The notes under the pieces: model-generated
What the model was told of the DNA's origin: nothing
Databases searched by the model: none
What the model saw: the letters and a program-made list of their open reading frames with translations, nothing else
From: a virus
Direction: 5' to 3' (one strand)
IMG/VR virus record: IMGVR_UViG_3300042894_006198
Coordinates: 1 to 64,000 of that record
Length of the DNA: 64,000 nt
Position numbers and translations under genes: made by a program
In this document: positions 8,958 through 18,761 of the stretch, one piece after another
Position numbering within the stretch: position 1 is the stretch's first letter
Layout: each line of letters starts with the position of its first letter

Positions 8958-11198
8958 TTAGTTACTCGCTGGTTGTAATGATAAAGCTGTGATTGACTGC
9001 CCCGAAGTCAATTTAATTCGAACATAAATCTCGTTGGTAGCAGTGCTTGAACTACTAACCGTTCCAAATGTTGCCGTAATTGATCTAGCCACTTGTGCTG
9101 AGTTTAATGGAGCAACTGTACCTAAAGCACAACCATTACTACCATTACCACCTGCACCTGTGTTTGCACCTGGGACACCTGCGCCACCATACGCTACACT
9201 CATATCAAGCCAACCATTTAATGTTGAGGTACTGTCGATGGTGCTACCTGGTAGGGCTACCCATAATCCTGCAAGCGTACCTGTCCAACGTACATCAAAC
9301 TTTGAAACAGATGTTCTTACAAATTTAAAGGTAAAATATTGTGAACCACTTCTACCTGCACTTAAATCAGGACCAACAGGTAAATAACCTGTTGAATAAT
9401 TTGTTTGATCATGCTTAAGAATCGCAGCTACAATTGTCGCATCATATGTTTGTAATGTAGAACTTTGACTATTAAAAGCAGCAGCACTTGCTGTATAGGC
9501 AGGAGTATCCGTTGAGCCAGGATTTATTATCCTAAACGCCAACCCACTTCCACTACCAATTGTTCCACCAATTACAACGTTAGCTTCTTCCATCGTAGAA
9601 GCTGTACCCGTTTTATATAAAACATTCGCACTAGGACTAAACGAACCTGTGCCTGTTAAATAACTGTTCAAAACAGATATTGATGGTGAACCTGTACTTG
9701 CACCAAAACCTGATATAATATTTGAAGTGGTTGTTGTTGACAATGTGCCACTAGATACATATAAGTTTCTTGCTAATGGCGTAGTGACACCCGCTGTTGC
9801 ATAAGTTAAAGTAACAGGAGCACTAAATGCTCCACCTGCTGTGCCTGTAATAAAACTATCACTAGTTGGGTACATATCACCACTTAAACGGTTTACTTCA
9901 AAAGCAAGCGTAAATTGATTTGAATTATTGTAATGAGCAACTGTACTAGAATATGTGTACGATGGAGACCCAGGCGCTGTAATCGACACATTTGACACCA
10001 CAGGCTGTCCAGGCGAACTTGCATCATAATACCAATATGGTTGATTAGTATTTGAAGTTGCACTTTGTCCAATCTTTACTTCATTCCAACCCTCTGTTAC
10101 AGTACCTGCAGCATATGATGTAAATACTGACCAAAAACCTGCTGCAATATTTGCGTTAACATTTCGATAATCAAAGTTATTTGTAATTACTAGGTTACTA
10201 TATGTTCCGTTACCATTTAAGCTATTAGTTAATGTTCTATTACCTGCATCTGAACCATTCAAATATACGGTTACGGTTCCTTGATTACCTGGTCCCACAT
10301 TTGCAACAGTGTTAGTAGCATAAGAAGATGATCGACGTACTGTAGTAACTGTTGTACCACCTGCTACATTTTTGTTTGCACTTGGGGTGTTGTCTGTTTG
10401 CGTGAAGTTTGCCATACGATATGATGACAATGAGTTTACTGATAGGGTGGTAGCACCTGGAAAATTTGTTGGTGCAGGAGGAACTAACTTGCCTAAAATA
10501 TCATTTAATTGTGCTATTGCATTAGACACTGATGAGGAATTTGTTAATGTTATAGCATTACTAATCAAGTTTCCTGCTGTAGGATCACCCAATGCAATAC
10601 CTGTTGCACCCCCTGCTGTGTTAGCTACAACTAATATACCTGTACCATCAGGTTCAATGGTAATATTTCCATTACTTGAAGAAACAATTGCTCCATTTAA
10701 ATTTAAGTTACCTGTTAATCCTAATACACTAGTGGTTTGATCGAATGTAAAATTAGCACTAGCACCTAGTGTGTTTGAATTATTGTATTGAATTTGTGTA
10801 TTTGAACCTGCAGGTGTTACATTTCCTGAAATATTTCCTGAAATGTTACCAATTATTGTTCCACCTACTGTCAGATTTCCTGTAATGTTTGCCGCATTTG
10901 CAAGTACATTACCTATAACAGTTAAAACATTGTTGCTATTATCAAAAGTAAAATTGGCACTTGCTGCAAAATTTCCATTACTGTTGAATTGAACGTAACC
11001 ATTAGACCCTGAAGCTTCTTGTAAATCCCATGGAGCACCGTTAGCATAAAGTAAGTTGTTTGTTTTAACGTTACCTGCAGCAATATCACCTGTAAGTGTT
11101 ACATTTCCTGTTGTTATATCGCCATTACCTAAAATGACGTTAGCAGGTACTTCTCCTACTGAGAAACCTGCTACAGAATTAAAAGGTTTTAGTGCCAT
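8958..11198 (-). CDS. Fibre-like structural protein with long non-repeat C-terminal domain (746 aa)
   Basis: Seen: begins MALKPFNSVAGFSVG, the same N-terminal tag as the 1617-residue fibre, followed by GNITGNLTVGG-type beta repeats and two NGNFAASANFTFD units to about residue 190. From ~230 to the C-terminus the protein is non-repetitive and aromatic-richer (for example YWYYDASSPGQPV, TFKFVRTSVSKFDVRW, GWLDMSVAYGGAGVPG) and ends ITALSLQPASN. A Gly/Asn-rich loop lies near 690 (GANTGAGGNGSNG). An AGGAAA ribosome site and a GATAAATA box precede the ATG. Inference: the N-terminal tag docks to the same virion site as its paralogue, and the C-terminal half, unlike any neighbour, is a good candidate for a receptor-binding or decoration head. 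The function is not proven by sequence. Confidence 0.82.
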   Translation of the reverse strand: MALKPFNSVAGFSVGEVPANVILGNGDITTGNVTLTGDIAAGNVKTNNLLYANGAPWDLQEASGSNGYVQFNSNGNFAASANFTFDNSNNVLTVIGNVLANAANITGNLTVGGTIIGNISGNISGNVTPAGSNTQIQYNNSNTLGASANFTFDQTTSVLGLTGNLNLNGAIVSSSNGNITIEPDGTGILVVANTAGGATGIALGDPTAGNLISNAITLTNSSSVSNAIAQLNDILGKLVPPAPTNFPGATTLSVNSLSSYRMANFTQTDNTPSANKNVAGGTTVTTVRRSSSYATNTVANVGPGNQGTVTVYLNGSDAGNRTLTNSLNGNGTYSNLVITNNFDYRNVNANIAAGFWSVFTSYAAGTVTEGWNEVKIGQSATSNTNQPYWYYDASSPGQPVVSNVSITAPGSPSYTYSSTVAHYNNSNQFTLAFEVNRLSGDMYPTSDSFITGTAGGAFSAPVTLTYATAGVTTPLARNLYVSSGTLSTTTTSNIISGFGASTGSPSISVLNSYLTGTGSFSPSANVLYKTGTASTMEEANVVIGGTIGSGSGLAFRIINPGSTDTPAYTASAAAFNSQSSTLQTYDATIVAAILKHDQTNYSTGYLPVGPDLSAGRSGSQYFTFKFVRTSVSKFDVRWTGTLAGLWVALPGSTIDSTSTLNGWLDMSVAYGGAGVPGANTGAGGNGSNGCALGTVAPLNSAQVARSITATFGTVSSSSTATNEIYVRIKLTSGQSITALSLQPASN

Positions 11199-11220
11199 GT
11201 TTGAAATTTCCTATCTAATT

Positions 11221-11228
11221 TATTTATC
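11221..11228 (-). promoter_or_regulatory. Candidate T4-type late promoter, GATAAATA
   Basis: GATAAATA on the minus strand, 22 bases before the ATG of the 746-residue fibre gene, with an AGGA ribosome site between. It fits the NATAAATA box used by gp55-type late sigma factors, and a gp55 gene is in the window. It falls between two long fibre genes, so it could give the last four fibres their own transcript. Confidence 0.5.
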
Positions 11229-11259
11229 TAAAGTCTATCCTCTAATCCCGCCATAAAAC

Positions 11260-14200
11260 CTAAGCATAATACGATGTTATAAGCATTTTGTGGTTCATCG
11301 TATTTGAACTTTGTGGCGAAAAATTAAGTACAACTTGAGCATTTTGAGTCATATTTGCGGCTTGGTAATCAACTGAAAAGTCGCCTGTATAACCATTAAT
11401 TGCCAAGGTGCTTGTCTCGTTATAATTAACTGTATTACCTAATACAATCGCAGATATTTTTGCTATATTTCTTATATTACCTGATGAATCATCACTGATA
11501 ATTGTAAAATCTATACCTGCTAAGTTTGGCGTAGGTAGTGCAAACAATGTTTGGTTAGCAGTTGCACTAAATGTTGTAGCAAAATATACATTTGATGTGC
11601 TAAAATGGTACATTCCTGAACCAAGCATAAACATATTTGCTGACAAATTACCTGCTAAAGCAGCAGTATTACTTGTCTTATTAAATGTAAATGCAGCACT
11701 GCCACCAAATGACCCATTATCATTAAACTGTATTTGAGTGTTAGAGCCACCTGGGGTGCCGTTACCACCGCCGCCACCACCTGCTGCAGCCCATTGTAAG
11801 TTTCCTGTACCATCTGTTTGTAAGAAATATCCGTTAATACCACCTGTAATCTTTACATTTGATACATTACCCAATGAAACATTTGCTGTATTTGCAAAAT
11901 TTACATTACCAAATGTTCTTAAAGTACTAGTTAAACCTAAGCTTAAAAGCCCTGTCACTCCTAAATTATTTGCAGTAGTATTACCTGTAGCTGATAAGTT
12001 AGATGTACCAATGTTGGTTGTTACAGAAATATTTCCACTTGATAATAAGTTTGATACAGTTAAGTCTGTCAATGTTCCTAGACTTGTAATATTTGGTTGA
12101 GCGTTTGCTGACACTGTAACTGCAACATTAGCTGTATTTGCTACGTTTGCATTACCTGCGGTGTTAGCATAAGTAGAATTTGCTGCAAAACTTGTATTTC
12201 CTGCATAAGCAGCATAGTTAGCATTGGCAACAACACCTGTTACATTAGCACCTGCCACCGTTGCTGCTGAATTTGCCACATTTGAGAATGCTGCATAGTT
12301 TGCATTGGCTACAATACCTGTTACATTTGCTCCTGATACTGCATAAGCTGTTCCTGCAAAGTTTGAATAATTTGCATTAGCAACAGACCCACTTACGTTA
12401 CCACCGCTTACACTATAAGCTGTTCCTGCGTAAGTAGCATAATTGGCATTGGCAACTTCACCACTTACATTTGATCCACTTACACTATATGCGGTTCCTG
12501 AAAAAGTTGCATAGTTTGCATTTGCTACTTCACTTGTAACATTAGCACCGCTGACAGAGTAAGCAACCCCTGCAAAAGCTGCATAGTTTGCATTAGCTAC
12601 TGTACCAACAACATTTGCCCCTGAAACTGAGTTTGCATTAGCAGCTAATACTGCGAAATTAGCATTAGCTACAGTTCCTGTAACATTTGCACCATCAACT
12701 GAATAAGCTATTCCCGCAAATGATGCATAATTAGCATTGGCTACAATACCTACAATATTAGACGCAGGTACTGAGTTTACATTACCTGCATATGCTGCAA
12801 AATTAGCATTGGCTACAGCACCAACAACATTAGCACCTGCTATAATATAAGCAACATTGGCGAATGACGCATAATTAGCATTAGCCACATTACCTGTTAC
12901 ATTAGCTCCTGCAACACTATTTGCTGTATTAGCAACTGTTGCTACTGTAGCAGTACCACTTAAATTACCGATGAACGTACTTGCACGAACATTGCCTAGT
13001 GAGTTAAAAGTTATAACATCGTTAGCATTTGTTACGTTACTACCGAAAGCAAATTCTCCATTGCTATTATCCCAACCCATAAATGCATCAACAGGCTGTG
13101 TTGTATAATAATGCAATAACGTGCCACGATCTTTACCATCATTTGTGGTTAATGGAGCACCATTAGGTCCACCCCCTAAATTAATAATAGGATCTTGTAC
13201 GTTTAAACTTGTAGTATTTGTATATACTAGATTTCCACCAACAACTAAGTTTCCTGTAATTAATCCATTACCACTGACATTAAGTCCTGTTAAGTTACCT
13301 AACGTTGTAATATTTGGTTGGTTTGATGATACAACAACATTGGCGAATGCTGCATAATTAGCATTTGCAACAATACCTGTAACATTAGCACCCGCAACGC
13401 TTGTTGCATTACCTGCGTAGGATGCATAATTAGCATTTGCTACTTCACCTAATACGTTAGCACCATTAATATGTTGTGTTTGGAACGATAATGCTGCAAA
13501 GTTAGCATTTGCCACAGTACCAATAACATTTGCAGCAGCAACAGAAACTGCATTACCTGCAAATGCAGCAAAGTTTGCATTTGCTACCGTTCCTGTAACA
13601 TTTGCTCCTGTAATATTGAATGCTGTACCTGCAAATGCAGCGTAGTTAGCATTTGCTACTGTGCCTGTAACATTAGCACCTGCTACTGTGTTAGCAGTAT
13701 TTGCTGTGTTTGTAAAACTTGCATAATTGGCATTAGCTACAGTACCTGTTACGTTAGCACCTGCGACTGAGAATGCTGTACCTGCAAATGCGGCATAATT
13801 AGCATTTGCTACTGTCCCCGTGACGTTAGAACCTTGTATATTAGATAATCGGTTACCTGATCCTTGGAAGAAGTTGGCAGTAGCTAAGTTTCCTAACGAA
13901 GCATTACCACTATAAAAGTTAGCATTAACATATAATAAGTTTGAATTGAATACGTTAGAATCAATATTACCATTGACAGTTAATGTATTAGAAATTGCAT
14001 CATAAGTAAATCCACTGTCACCTGCAAAGTTTCCATTATTATTGAATTGTACTTGAGTGTTAGAGCCACCTGGGGTGCCTCCGCCACCATTACTTACTGC
14101 TGCCCATGTTAGGTTACCTAATCCGTCTGTACGTAAGAAAAATCCATTTGAACCACCACCAATTCTTACACTAGAATTAGTACCTAGTGCAACATTAGTT

Positions 14201-17200
14201 GCATTAGTAAAATCAATGGCACCATAAGATATAATATTTGAGTTAGCATTAGCAATAATATTGCTACCAACCCTTAATTGATCTACAACCTGTAAATTAC
14301 CATATGAACCATTACCAACAATAGAAGAAGTGTTAGCAAATAACCCTCCATCAATTGTTAAATTAGTTAAATTACCAACAGACGTAATATTTGGTTGTGC
14401 ACTTGCGCTTACTGTAATTGCTAAATTAGCCTGTGTTGCATTAGCGGCAAAGTTAGCATTTGTAGCACTAGTAGCAAAATTAGCGTTGGTAGCAAAGTTT
14501 GCATTAGCTGATAAAGTTGCAAAATTAGCATTTGCAACAGCACCTACTACATTTGCACCTGTGATGTTTGCTAATCTAAAACCTGAACCTTCAAAGAAAT
14601 TAGCGATTACTACATTACCTAAATTAGCATTACCTGCTGTTAAATTACCTGATAAACCAAGTTGTATAGCACTCATTACTCCATTCAGAGTAAGAATATT
14701 TGCTGTTTTATTAAATGTTAATGCACCGCTACCACCAAAACTACCACCATCATTAAATTGTATTTCGGTGTTTGCACCGCCTGGAACCGTGTTGCTACCA
14801 CCACCATTACTGACTGCTGCCCAACTTAAATTACCTGCGCCATCTGTACGCAAGAAATAACCATTTGAGCCACCTGCAATGTGTAATTCAGTGACTTCAC
14901 CAAGATTAACATCCGTAGCGTTAAAGAAATCAACATTACCATATGCTATTAAATTTGAACCAAAATTAGCAATAATTTCACTACCAACTCTAATTTGATT
15001 GACAACTTGTAAATTACCGTACGAACCATTACCATATACATTAGAAGTATTTGCCCATAACCCACCATCAATTTGTAAGTTAGTCAAGTTACCTAGCGAT
15101 GTAATATTAGGTTGTGCATTAGTTGTTAATGTACCTGTTAATAATGTGGCACTGACATTACCTGCACTGACATTACCTGTAACTGCTAAGGATGTTAATG
15201 TACCAACACTTGTAATATTCGGTTGAGCATTTTCTGTAACATTACCTGCAAAATTAGCTACATTAGAACTTAATGCATAAGTTGCATTTGCTACAGTACC
15301 GCTAACATTCGCACCTGATACTGCATAAGCTACGTTTGCTGCAGGTACATTTCCTGTTACATTAGCACCACTTATGCTGCTTAAGAAATAACCATTTCCA
15401 ACAAATACATTTGCGTCAACACGGTTACTTGTTAGTGTTCCTGTAGCAGGATTAAATTGTAAATGATCATCGCCATCGACTTGTAAATGATTGCCGCCAG
15501 GATTTTGAATCAATACAACATGGTAACTAAAATTATTTGTAGTTGATTCAACATCTACAAAATTTGCGAAAACTGCGTTTGCTACAGGTCCAACTACATT
15601 TGAACCTGATACTGAGTAAGCTACATTAGCAAATGCTGCGTAGTTTGCATTAGCTACAGTGCCTATAACATTTGCACCCTCAATATTAGATAGTCTATTA
15701 CCTGAACCTTGGAAAAAGTTAGCAGTTACTAAGTTACCTAGACCTGCATTTTCTGCTCCAATATTACCTGTAATACTTAAAGATGTACCACTGATTGAAC
15801 CATTAACCGCTAAAGCATTAGTACTAGTATCAAAAGTAAAACCTGCACTTGCGCCAAAATTTCCTGCATCATTAAATTGTACTTGTGTATTTGATCCTGC
15901 AGGACTTGTATTGACAACATTACTTGTTATTGCCGCCCAACTTAAATTACCTGCACCATCTGTACGAAGGAAGTAATTAGCTGAACCCCCTGTTATATGT
16001 AAGATTGATAAATTACCAAGATTTATATCAGTAGCATTATTAAAGGCAACATTACCATATGCTACTAAATTAGATCCAACGTTAGTAATTAATTCATTAC
16101 CAATCCGTGCCTGATTAATAACGCTTAAGTTACCAACAGAAACATTTCCATAAATGTTTGCGGTGTTTGCCCATATACCACCATCCACTGTAAGATTAGT
16201 AAGATTACCAACGCTTGTAATGTTAGGTTGTGCACTTGCGCTCACGGTAACTGCTACGTTAGCTACAGTAGAATTTAGCGCAAAGTTTGATGTATTAGCA
16301 ACGTTTGCTAAATCAGCATTACCTGCATATGTTGCAAAGTTAGCATTTGATACTGTACCAATGACATTAGCAGCAGCAACGGAAAATGCTGTACCTGCAA
16401 ATGATGCATAATTTGCATTGGATACAGCAGGTAAATTAGTTAAGTTTGAACCATCACCATATACATAATTACCGTAAACTACATTAGCAGTGACATCCCA
16501 ATTTACAACAATGTAATTAGCGGTTACATTACCTAGGCTAGCATTACCTGCTGTCAGGTTACCTGTTACATCAGCACTAGCAGCAGTTATGTTATTACTA
16601 ACAGTTTGAGTCGTTGAAGTTATTGTGTTTACAGTTAAAACGTTGGTGACGTAATCATATGTAAACCCAGGATCTCCACCAAAATTACCCGCATCGTTAT
16701 ATTGTATTTGAGTATTTGCTCCTGCAGGTGTTCCATTACCACCTCCACCATTACCTGCGGGTGCCCATGTTAAATTACCTGTGCCATCCGTTTGTAAGAA
16801 GTAACCATTGTTACCACCTAATATTTTTACATTACTAACGCTACCTAAATTAGATAAACCTACAATATTTAAAGTTGTTATGTTTGCCAATGATGCTGAT
16901 AAATTTGCTACAGTGGCTACGTTTATATCTGATGTAGTAAAAAAAGCTGTATTAATACGATTGTTTGATGTACCAAATCTTACTGATGCATTAGTTTGTG
17001 GTATAATGTTTGCATTGAGTAAAATATTCGAATTTGGTTGATCATATAAGAAATTTACATTACCTTCCGTTCTAGTAGGTAAGCTTACATTACTCCAAGC
17101 GTTTGATTCATCAGCCAAGTTAACAACAGTGCTTGTCTGACCTACAGCAACAAATGCGTTAGTACTTCTAACAATACTTGTTAAATTATTAGTAAGTGGA

Positions 17201-18099
17201 TCAGTGATACCTGTCCACGTTACTGCATTGCCATCTACACTTTTATATGTTTGTCCGTTAGCACCAACTGCCACTAATGTTAATACATTAGAAATTGTAG
17301 CATATGCAATACTATTGATGTTTAGATTTATGTTTGCGCTACTTGTTCTATTAGCCCAAGCAGTTAAATTTGGACTGTTTATTACTGTACCACTGTCACC
17401 AACTGCTGTAAAGTTATCACCATCAAATACTATGTCTCGTAATGTAGTAGATACAGTACTATTACCACTTGTCCAAGCAATCGCATTAGAACTATAGATT
17501 AATGTTCCATTAGCACCAACTGCAACATATCCAACATTAGGAGATAGTGCTACACTGTGTAAGTTTTCTGATGTACCCGTTGTACGTGTTGTCCACGTCA
17601 CACCATTACCACTTGTCAATAACTTACCACTGTCACCTACAGTTACAAATAATGTATTTGCACTATCGAAAATTACTGCATTAAGGTTGACGTTGCTTGC
17701 TGTTATGGCATTAGCCCAAATAGCTCCATTATTGCTAGTAACAACAGTGCCATTGGCACCAACACCCCAAAAATTACCATTTGCAACAATAATATCATTG
17801 ATTGTATTATTTGTTGGTAATGTTTGCTCTACCCAATTAGCTGTGGCTAAATTACCAATTGATGTATAGGCACGTGCAGGGAATCCTACTGCTAATGTTA
17901 CATTACCTTTTACAGCAACTGCCTGTAAATCATTTGTTCTTTTATATTGTACACTGTCCTCAGGACCATATACATAGCTAAAAGTATTACCACTTTGTAC
18001 TTCTGCAAAATTAAAATTAATTTTCTCAAAAGCAACACGAATTGGATCACCTGTTCCATCGTTTGGCAATTCGCCAATTTTAATAATTTCTAATGCCAT
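11260..18099 (-). CDS. Giant fibre with beta-propeller-like N-terminus and 24-residue repeats (2279 aa)
   Basis: Seen: residues 1-40 (IIKIGELPNDGTGDPIRVAF, then INFNFAEV) are a start motif recurrent in T4-like marine phage structural proteins. Residues ~55-340 hold about six repeats of the kind FVTVGDSGKLLTSGNGVTWT, resembling BNR/sialidase-type propeller blades. Five modules with FLRTDGAGNLSWA, each followed by a Gly-rich linker and NTQIQFNDAGNFGG, are spread over ~430-2170. Two blocks of ~24-residue repeats (GANVTGTVANANYAAFAGTA) lie in the second half. A module with GPNGAPL, AFMGWD and EFAFGSNV is shared with the 1617-residue fibre. The ~105-residue C-terminal domain ends KMLITSYYA. Inference: a very long fibre; the propeller could bind glycans, but no catalytic residues can be assigned. 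It is first of the five-gene fibre series. Confidence 0.85.
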   Translation of the reverse strand: MALEIIKIGELPNDGTGDPIRVAFEKINFNFAEVQSGNTFSYVYGPEDSVQYKRTNDLQAVAVKGNVTLAVGFPARAYTSIGNLATANWVEQTLPTNNTINDIIVANGNFWGVGANGTVVTSNNGAIWANAITASNVNLNAVIFDSANTLFVTVGDSGKLLTSGNGVTWTTRTTGTSENLHSVALSPNVGYVAVGANGTLIYSSNAIAWTSGNSTVSTTLRDIVFDGDNFTAVGDSGTVINSPNLTAWANRTSSANINLNINSIAYATISNVLTLVAVGANGQTYKSVDGNAVTWTGITDPLTNNLTSIVRSTNAFVAVGQTSTVVNLADESNAWSNVSLPTRTEGNVNFLYDQPNSNILLNANIIPQTNASVRFGTSNNRINTAFFTTSDINVATVANLSASLANITTLNIVGLSNLGSVSNVKILGGNNGYFLQTDGTGNLTWAPAGNGGGGNGTPAGANTQIQYNDAGNFGGDPGFTYDYVTNVLTVNTITSTTQTVSNNITAASADVTGNLTAGNASLGNVTANYIVVNWDVTANVVYGNYVYGDGSNLTNLPAVSNANYASFAGTAFSVAAANVIGTVSNANFATYAGNADLANVANTSNFALNSTVANVAVTVSASAQPNITSVGNLTNLTVDGGIWANTANIYGNVSVGNLSVINQARIGNELITNVGSNLVAYGNVAFNNATDINLGNLSILHITGGSANYFLRTDGAGNLSWAAITSNVVNTSPAGSNTQVQFNDAGNFGASAGFTFDTSTNALAVNGSISGTSLSITGNIGAENAGLGNLVTANFFQGSGNRLSNIEGANVIGTVANANYAAFANVAYSVSGSNVVGPVANAVFANFVDVESTTNNFSYHVVLIQNPGGNHLQVDGDDHLQFNPATGTLTSNRVDANVFVGNGYFLSSISGANVTGNVPAANVAYAVSGANVSGTVANATYALSSNVANFAGNVTENAQPNITSVGTLTSLAVTGNVSAGNVSATLLTGTLTTNAQPNITSLGNLTNLQIDGGLWANTSNVYGNGSYGNLQVVNQIRVGSEIIANFGSNLIAYGNVDFFNATDVNLGEVTELHIAGGSNGYFLRTDGAGNLSWAAVSNGGGSNTVPGGANTEIQFNDGGSFGGSGALTFNKTANILTLNGVMSAIQLGLSGNLTAGNANLGNVVIANFFEGSGFRLANITGANVVGAVANANFATLSANANFATNANFATSATNANFAANATQANLAITVSASAQPNITSVGNLTNLTIDGGLFANTSSIVGNGSYGNLQVVDQLRVGSNIIANANSNIISYGAIDFTNATNVALGTNSSVRIGGGSNGFFLRTDGLGNLTWAAVSNGGGGTPGGSNTQVQFNNNGNFAGDSGFTYDAISNTLTVNGNIDSNVFNSNLLYVNANFYSGNASLGNLATANFFQGSGNRLSNIQGSNVTGTVANANYAAFAGTAFSVAGANVTGTVANANYASFTNTANTANTVAGANVTGTVANANYAAFAGTAFNITGANVTGTVANANFAAFAGNAVSVAAANVIGTVANANFAALSFQTQHINGANVLGEVANANYASYAGNATSVAGANVTGIVANANYAAFANVVVSSNQPNITTLGNLTGLNVSGNGLITGNLVVGGNLVYTNTTSLNVQDPIINLGGGPNGAPLTTNDGKDRGTLLHYYTTQPVDAFMGWDNSNGEFAFGSNVTNANDVITFNSLGNVRASTFIGNLSGTATVATVANTANSVAGANVTGNVANANYASFANVAYIIAGANVVGAVANANFAAYAGNVNSVPASNIVGIVANANYASFAGIAYSVDGANVTGTVANANFAVLAANANSVSGANVVGTVANANYAAFAGVAYSVSGANVTSEVANANYATFSGTAYSVSGSNVSGEVANANYATYAGTAYSVSGGNVSGSVANANYSNFAGTAYAVSGANVTGIVANANYAAFSNVANSAATVAGANVTGVVANANYAAYAGNTSFAANSTYANTAGNANVANTANVAVTVSANAQPNITSLGTLTDLTVSNLLSSGNISVTTNIGTSNLSATGNTTANNLGVTGLLSLGLTSTLRTFGNVNFANTANVSLGNVSNVKITGGINGYFLQTDGTGNLQWAAAGGGGGGNGTPGGSNTQIQFNDNGSFGGSAAFTFNKTSNTAALAGNLSANMFMLGSGMYHFSTSNVYFATTFSATANQTLFALPTPNLAGIDFTIISDDSSGNIRNIAKISAIVLGNTVNYNETSTLAINGYTGDFSVDYQAANMTQNAQVVLNFSPQSSNTMNHKMLITSYYA
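12190..12930 (-). repeat. Ten tandem ~24-residue (~72 bp) coding repeats
   Basis: Inside the 2279-residue fibre, ten copies of a unit like SVSGANVTGTVANANYAAFAGTAY follow one another. The VANAN core is fixed and the flanks vary (TSEVANANYATFSG, SGSVANANYSNFAG). This is the C-terminal block of two in the gene. Confidence 0.85.
13320..13860 (-). repeat. Seven tandem ~24-residue coding repeats, second block
   Basis: Seven further copies of the VANANYA/VANANFA unit in the same gene. They are separated from the other block by the GPNGAPL...AFMGWD...EFAFGSNV insert at about 12960-13300, so the insert divides a once longer array or joins two arrays. Confidence 0.83.
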
Positions 18100-18168
18100 C
18101 TTGTTTATCCAAATTTATAGGGGTTTATCTTATTTATTTTTTCTTTGCGTCTTTTGTGGTACTGAAGA

Positions 18169-18176
18169 CATAAATA
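18169..18176 (+). promoter_or_regulatory. Candidate late promoter CATAAATA in divergent intergenic gap
   Basis: CATAAATA ends 6 bases before the ATG of the zinc-ribbon gene, so a start a few bases downstream would give an almost leaderless message. The gap 18100-18182 separates this plus-strand gene from the divergent fibre series. On the minus strand a near match TATAAATT (18112-18119) lies 12 bases before the 2279-residue fibre start. Confidence 0.5.
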
Positions 18177-18182
18177 TCAAAT

Positions 18183-18527
18183 ATGTTATCTAAAACAATA
18201 AAACGCCCTATGTGCAAGGAGTGTAAGGTAAGACCTGCCCGAAAGTGTAGGATAAGTTCCCAAGGATTTACCACGTGGAGAAAATTTTGCAGTAGTTGTG
18301 ATAGCAAAAAGTACAGGAAAAAAGTTATTAAAAATATTGTATGTGAAACGTGTAACTTTGTTGCAAGTCATTCATGTCAGTTAGACTTAGTCAACTTAGA
18401 TGGTGAATATAAAACTTATTGTGCAAATTGCAATCGTTTACGAATACAAAATTTAAAACAAAAGGCATATGATCAATATGAAATCACAGTTGATGCTACG
18501 GTTGATATCAGTCAAATAACTATATAA
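18183..18527 (+). CDS. Small double zinc-ribbon protein (114 aa)
   Basis: Seen: two similar cysteine units. Unit 1 has C11-x2-C14 (CKEC) and C36-x2-C39 (CSSC). Unit 2 has C54-x2-C57 (CETC) and C80-x2-C83 (CANC). Each has an extra Cys between its pairs (C22, C65), and a basic stretch KKYRKKVIKNI joins the units. Such patterns normally bind zinc and often nucleic acid. The gene is the only plus-strand gene among minus-strand fibre and protease genes and starts 6 bases after a CATAAATA box with no clear ribosome site. Inference: a small DNA- or RNA-binding accessory protein. No HNH or other nuclease motif is visible, so catalytic activity is not claimed. Similar short Cys-rich proteins are common, uncharacterised, in aquatic phages. 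Confidence 0.7.
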   Translation: MLSKTIKRPMCKECKVRPARKCRISSQGFTTWRKFCSSCDSKKYRKKVIKNIVCETCNFVASHSCQLDLVNLDGEYKTYCANCNRLRIQNLKQKAYDQYEITVDATVDISQITI

Positions 18528-18553
18528 ACAAAAAAGGAATCACGAATGATTCC
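18526..18553 (-). terminator. Rho-independent terminator with TTCG loop
   Basis: On the minus strand, GGAATCA-TTCG-TGATTCC forms a perfect 7-bp stem with a UUCG loop, followed by TTTTTTGTTT. It ends the minus-strand cassette (protease, desaturase, 54-residue protein) and its tail abuts the stop codon of the opposing zinc-ribbon gene. In the plus direction no T-run follows the stem. Confidence 0.85.
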
Positions 18554-18587
18554 CTAATTGCTCCCATCCCGATTGAGATAATAGTAT

Positions 18588-18752
18588 TTATTTTGTTTTT
18601 TCATTTTCTTTGACTTGTTTTTTAGTATTTTCTATTTCGGTAGAATAATTTTGACTGATTACTCCAATTGGATCTTCATGATATCTATTTGCGCTTTGGC
18701 GATAAATCCATGGTGGTGTTTTTGAATTTGGTTTTTTATTTGTCCAACTCAT
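18588..18752 (-). CDS. Unrecognised 54-residue basic/polar protein
   Basis: Seen: ATG at 18752-18750 preceded by AGGAG with 6-base spacing, an excellent ribosome site; TAA at 18590-18588. The protein begins MSWTNKKPNSKTPPWIYRQS, is rich in Lys, Asn and Glu, and ends in a likely short helix (TEIENTKKQVKENEKTK). There is no cysteine, membrane segment or known motif. It starts 9 bases after the desaturase stop and is followed by a terminator, so it is the last gene of that cassette. No function can be given; proximity allows, but does not show, a link to the desaturase. Confidence 0.75.
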   Translation of the reverse strand: MSWTNKKPNSKTPPWIYRQSANRYHEDPIGVISQNYSTEIENTKKQVKENEKTK

Positions 18753-18761
18753 ACTATTCTC

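Noticed and set aside
1-18099. Diversity-generating retroelement acting on the fibre genes
   Set aside because: No reverse transcriptase and no template/variable repeat pair with adenine-biased differences was seen; variation between repeats is spread over many positions.
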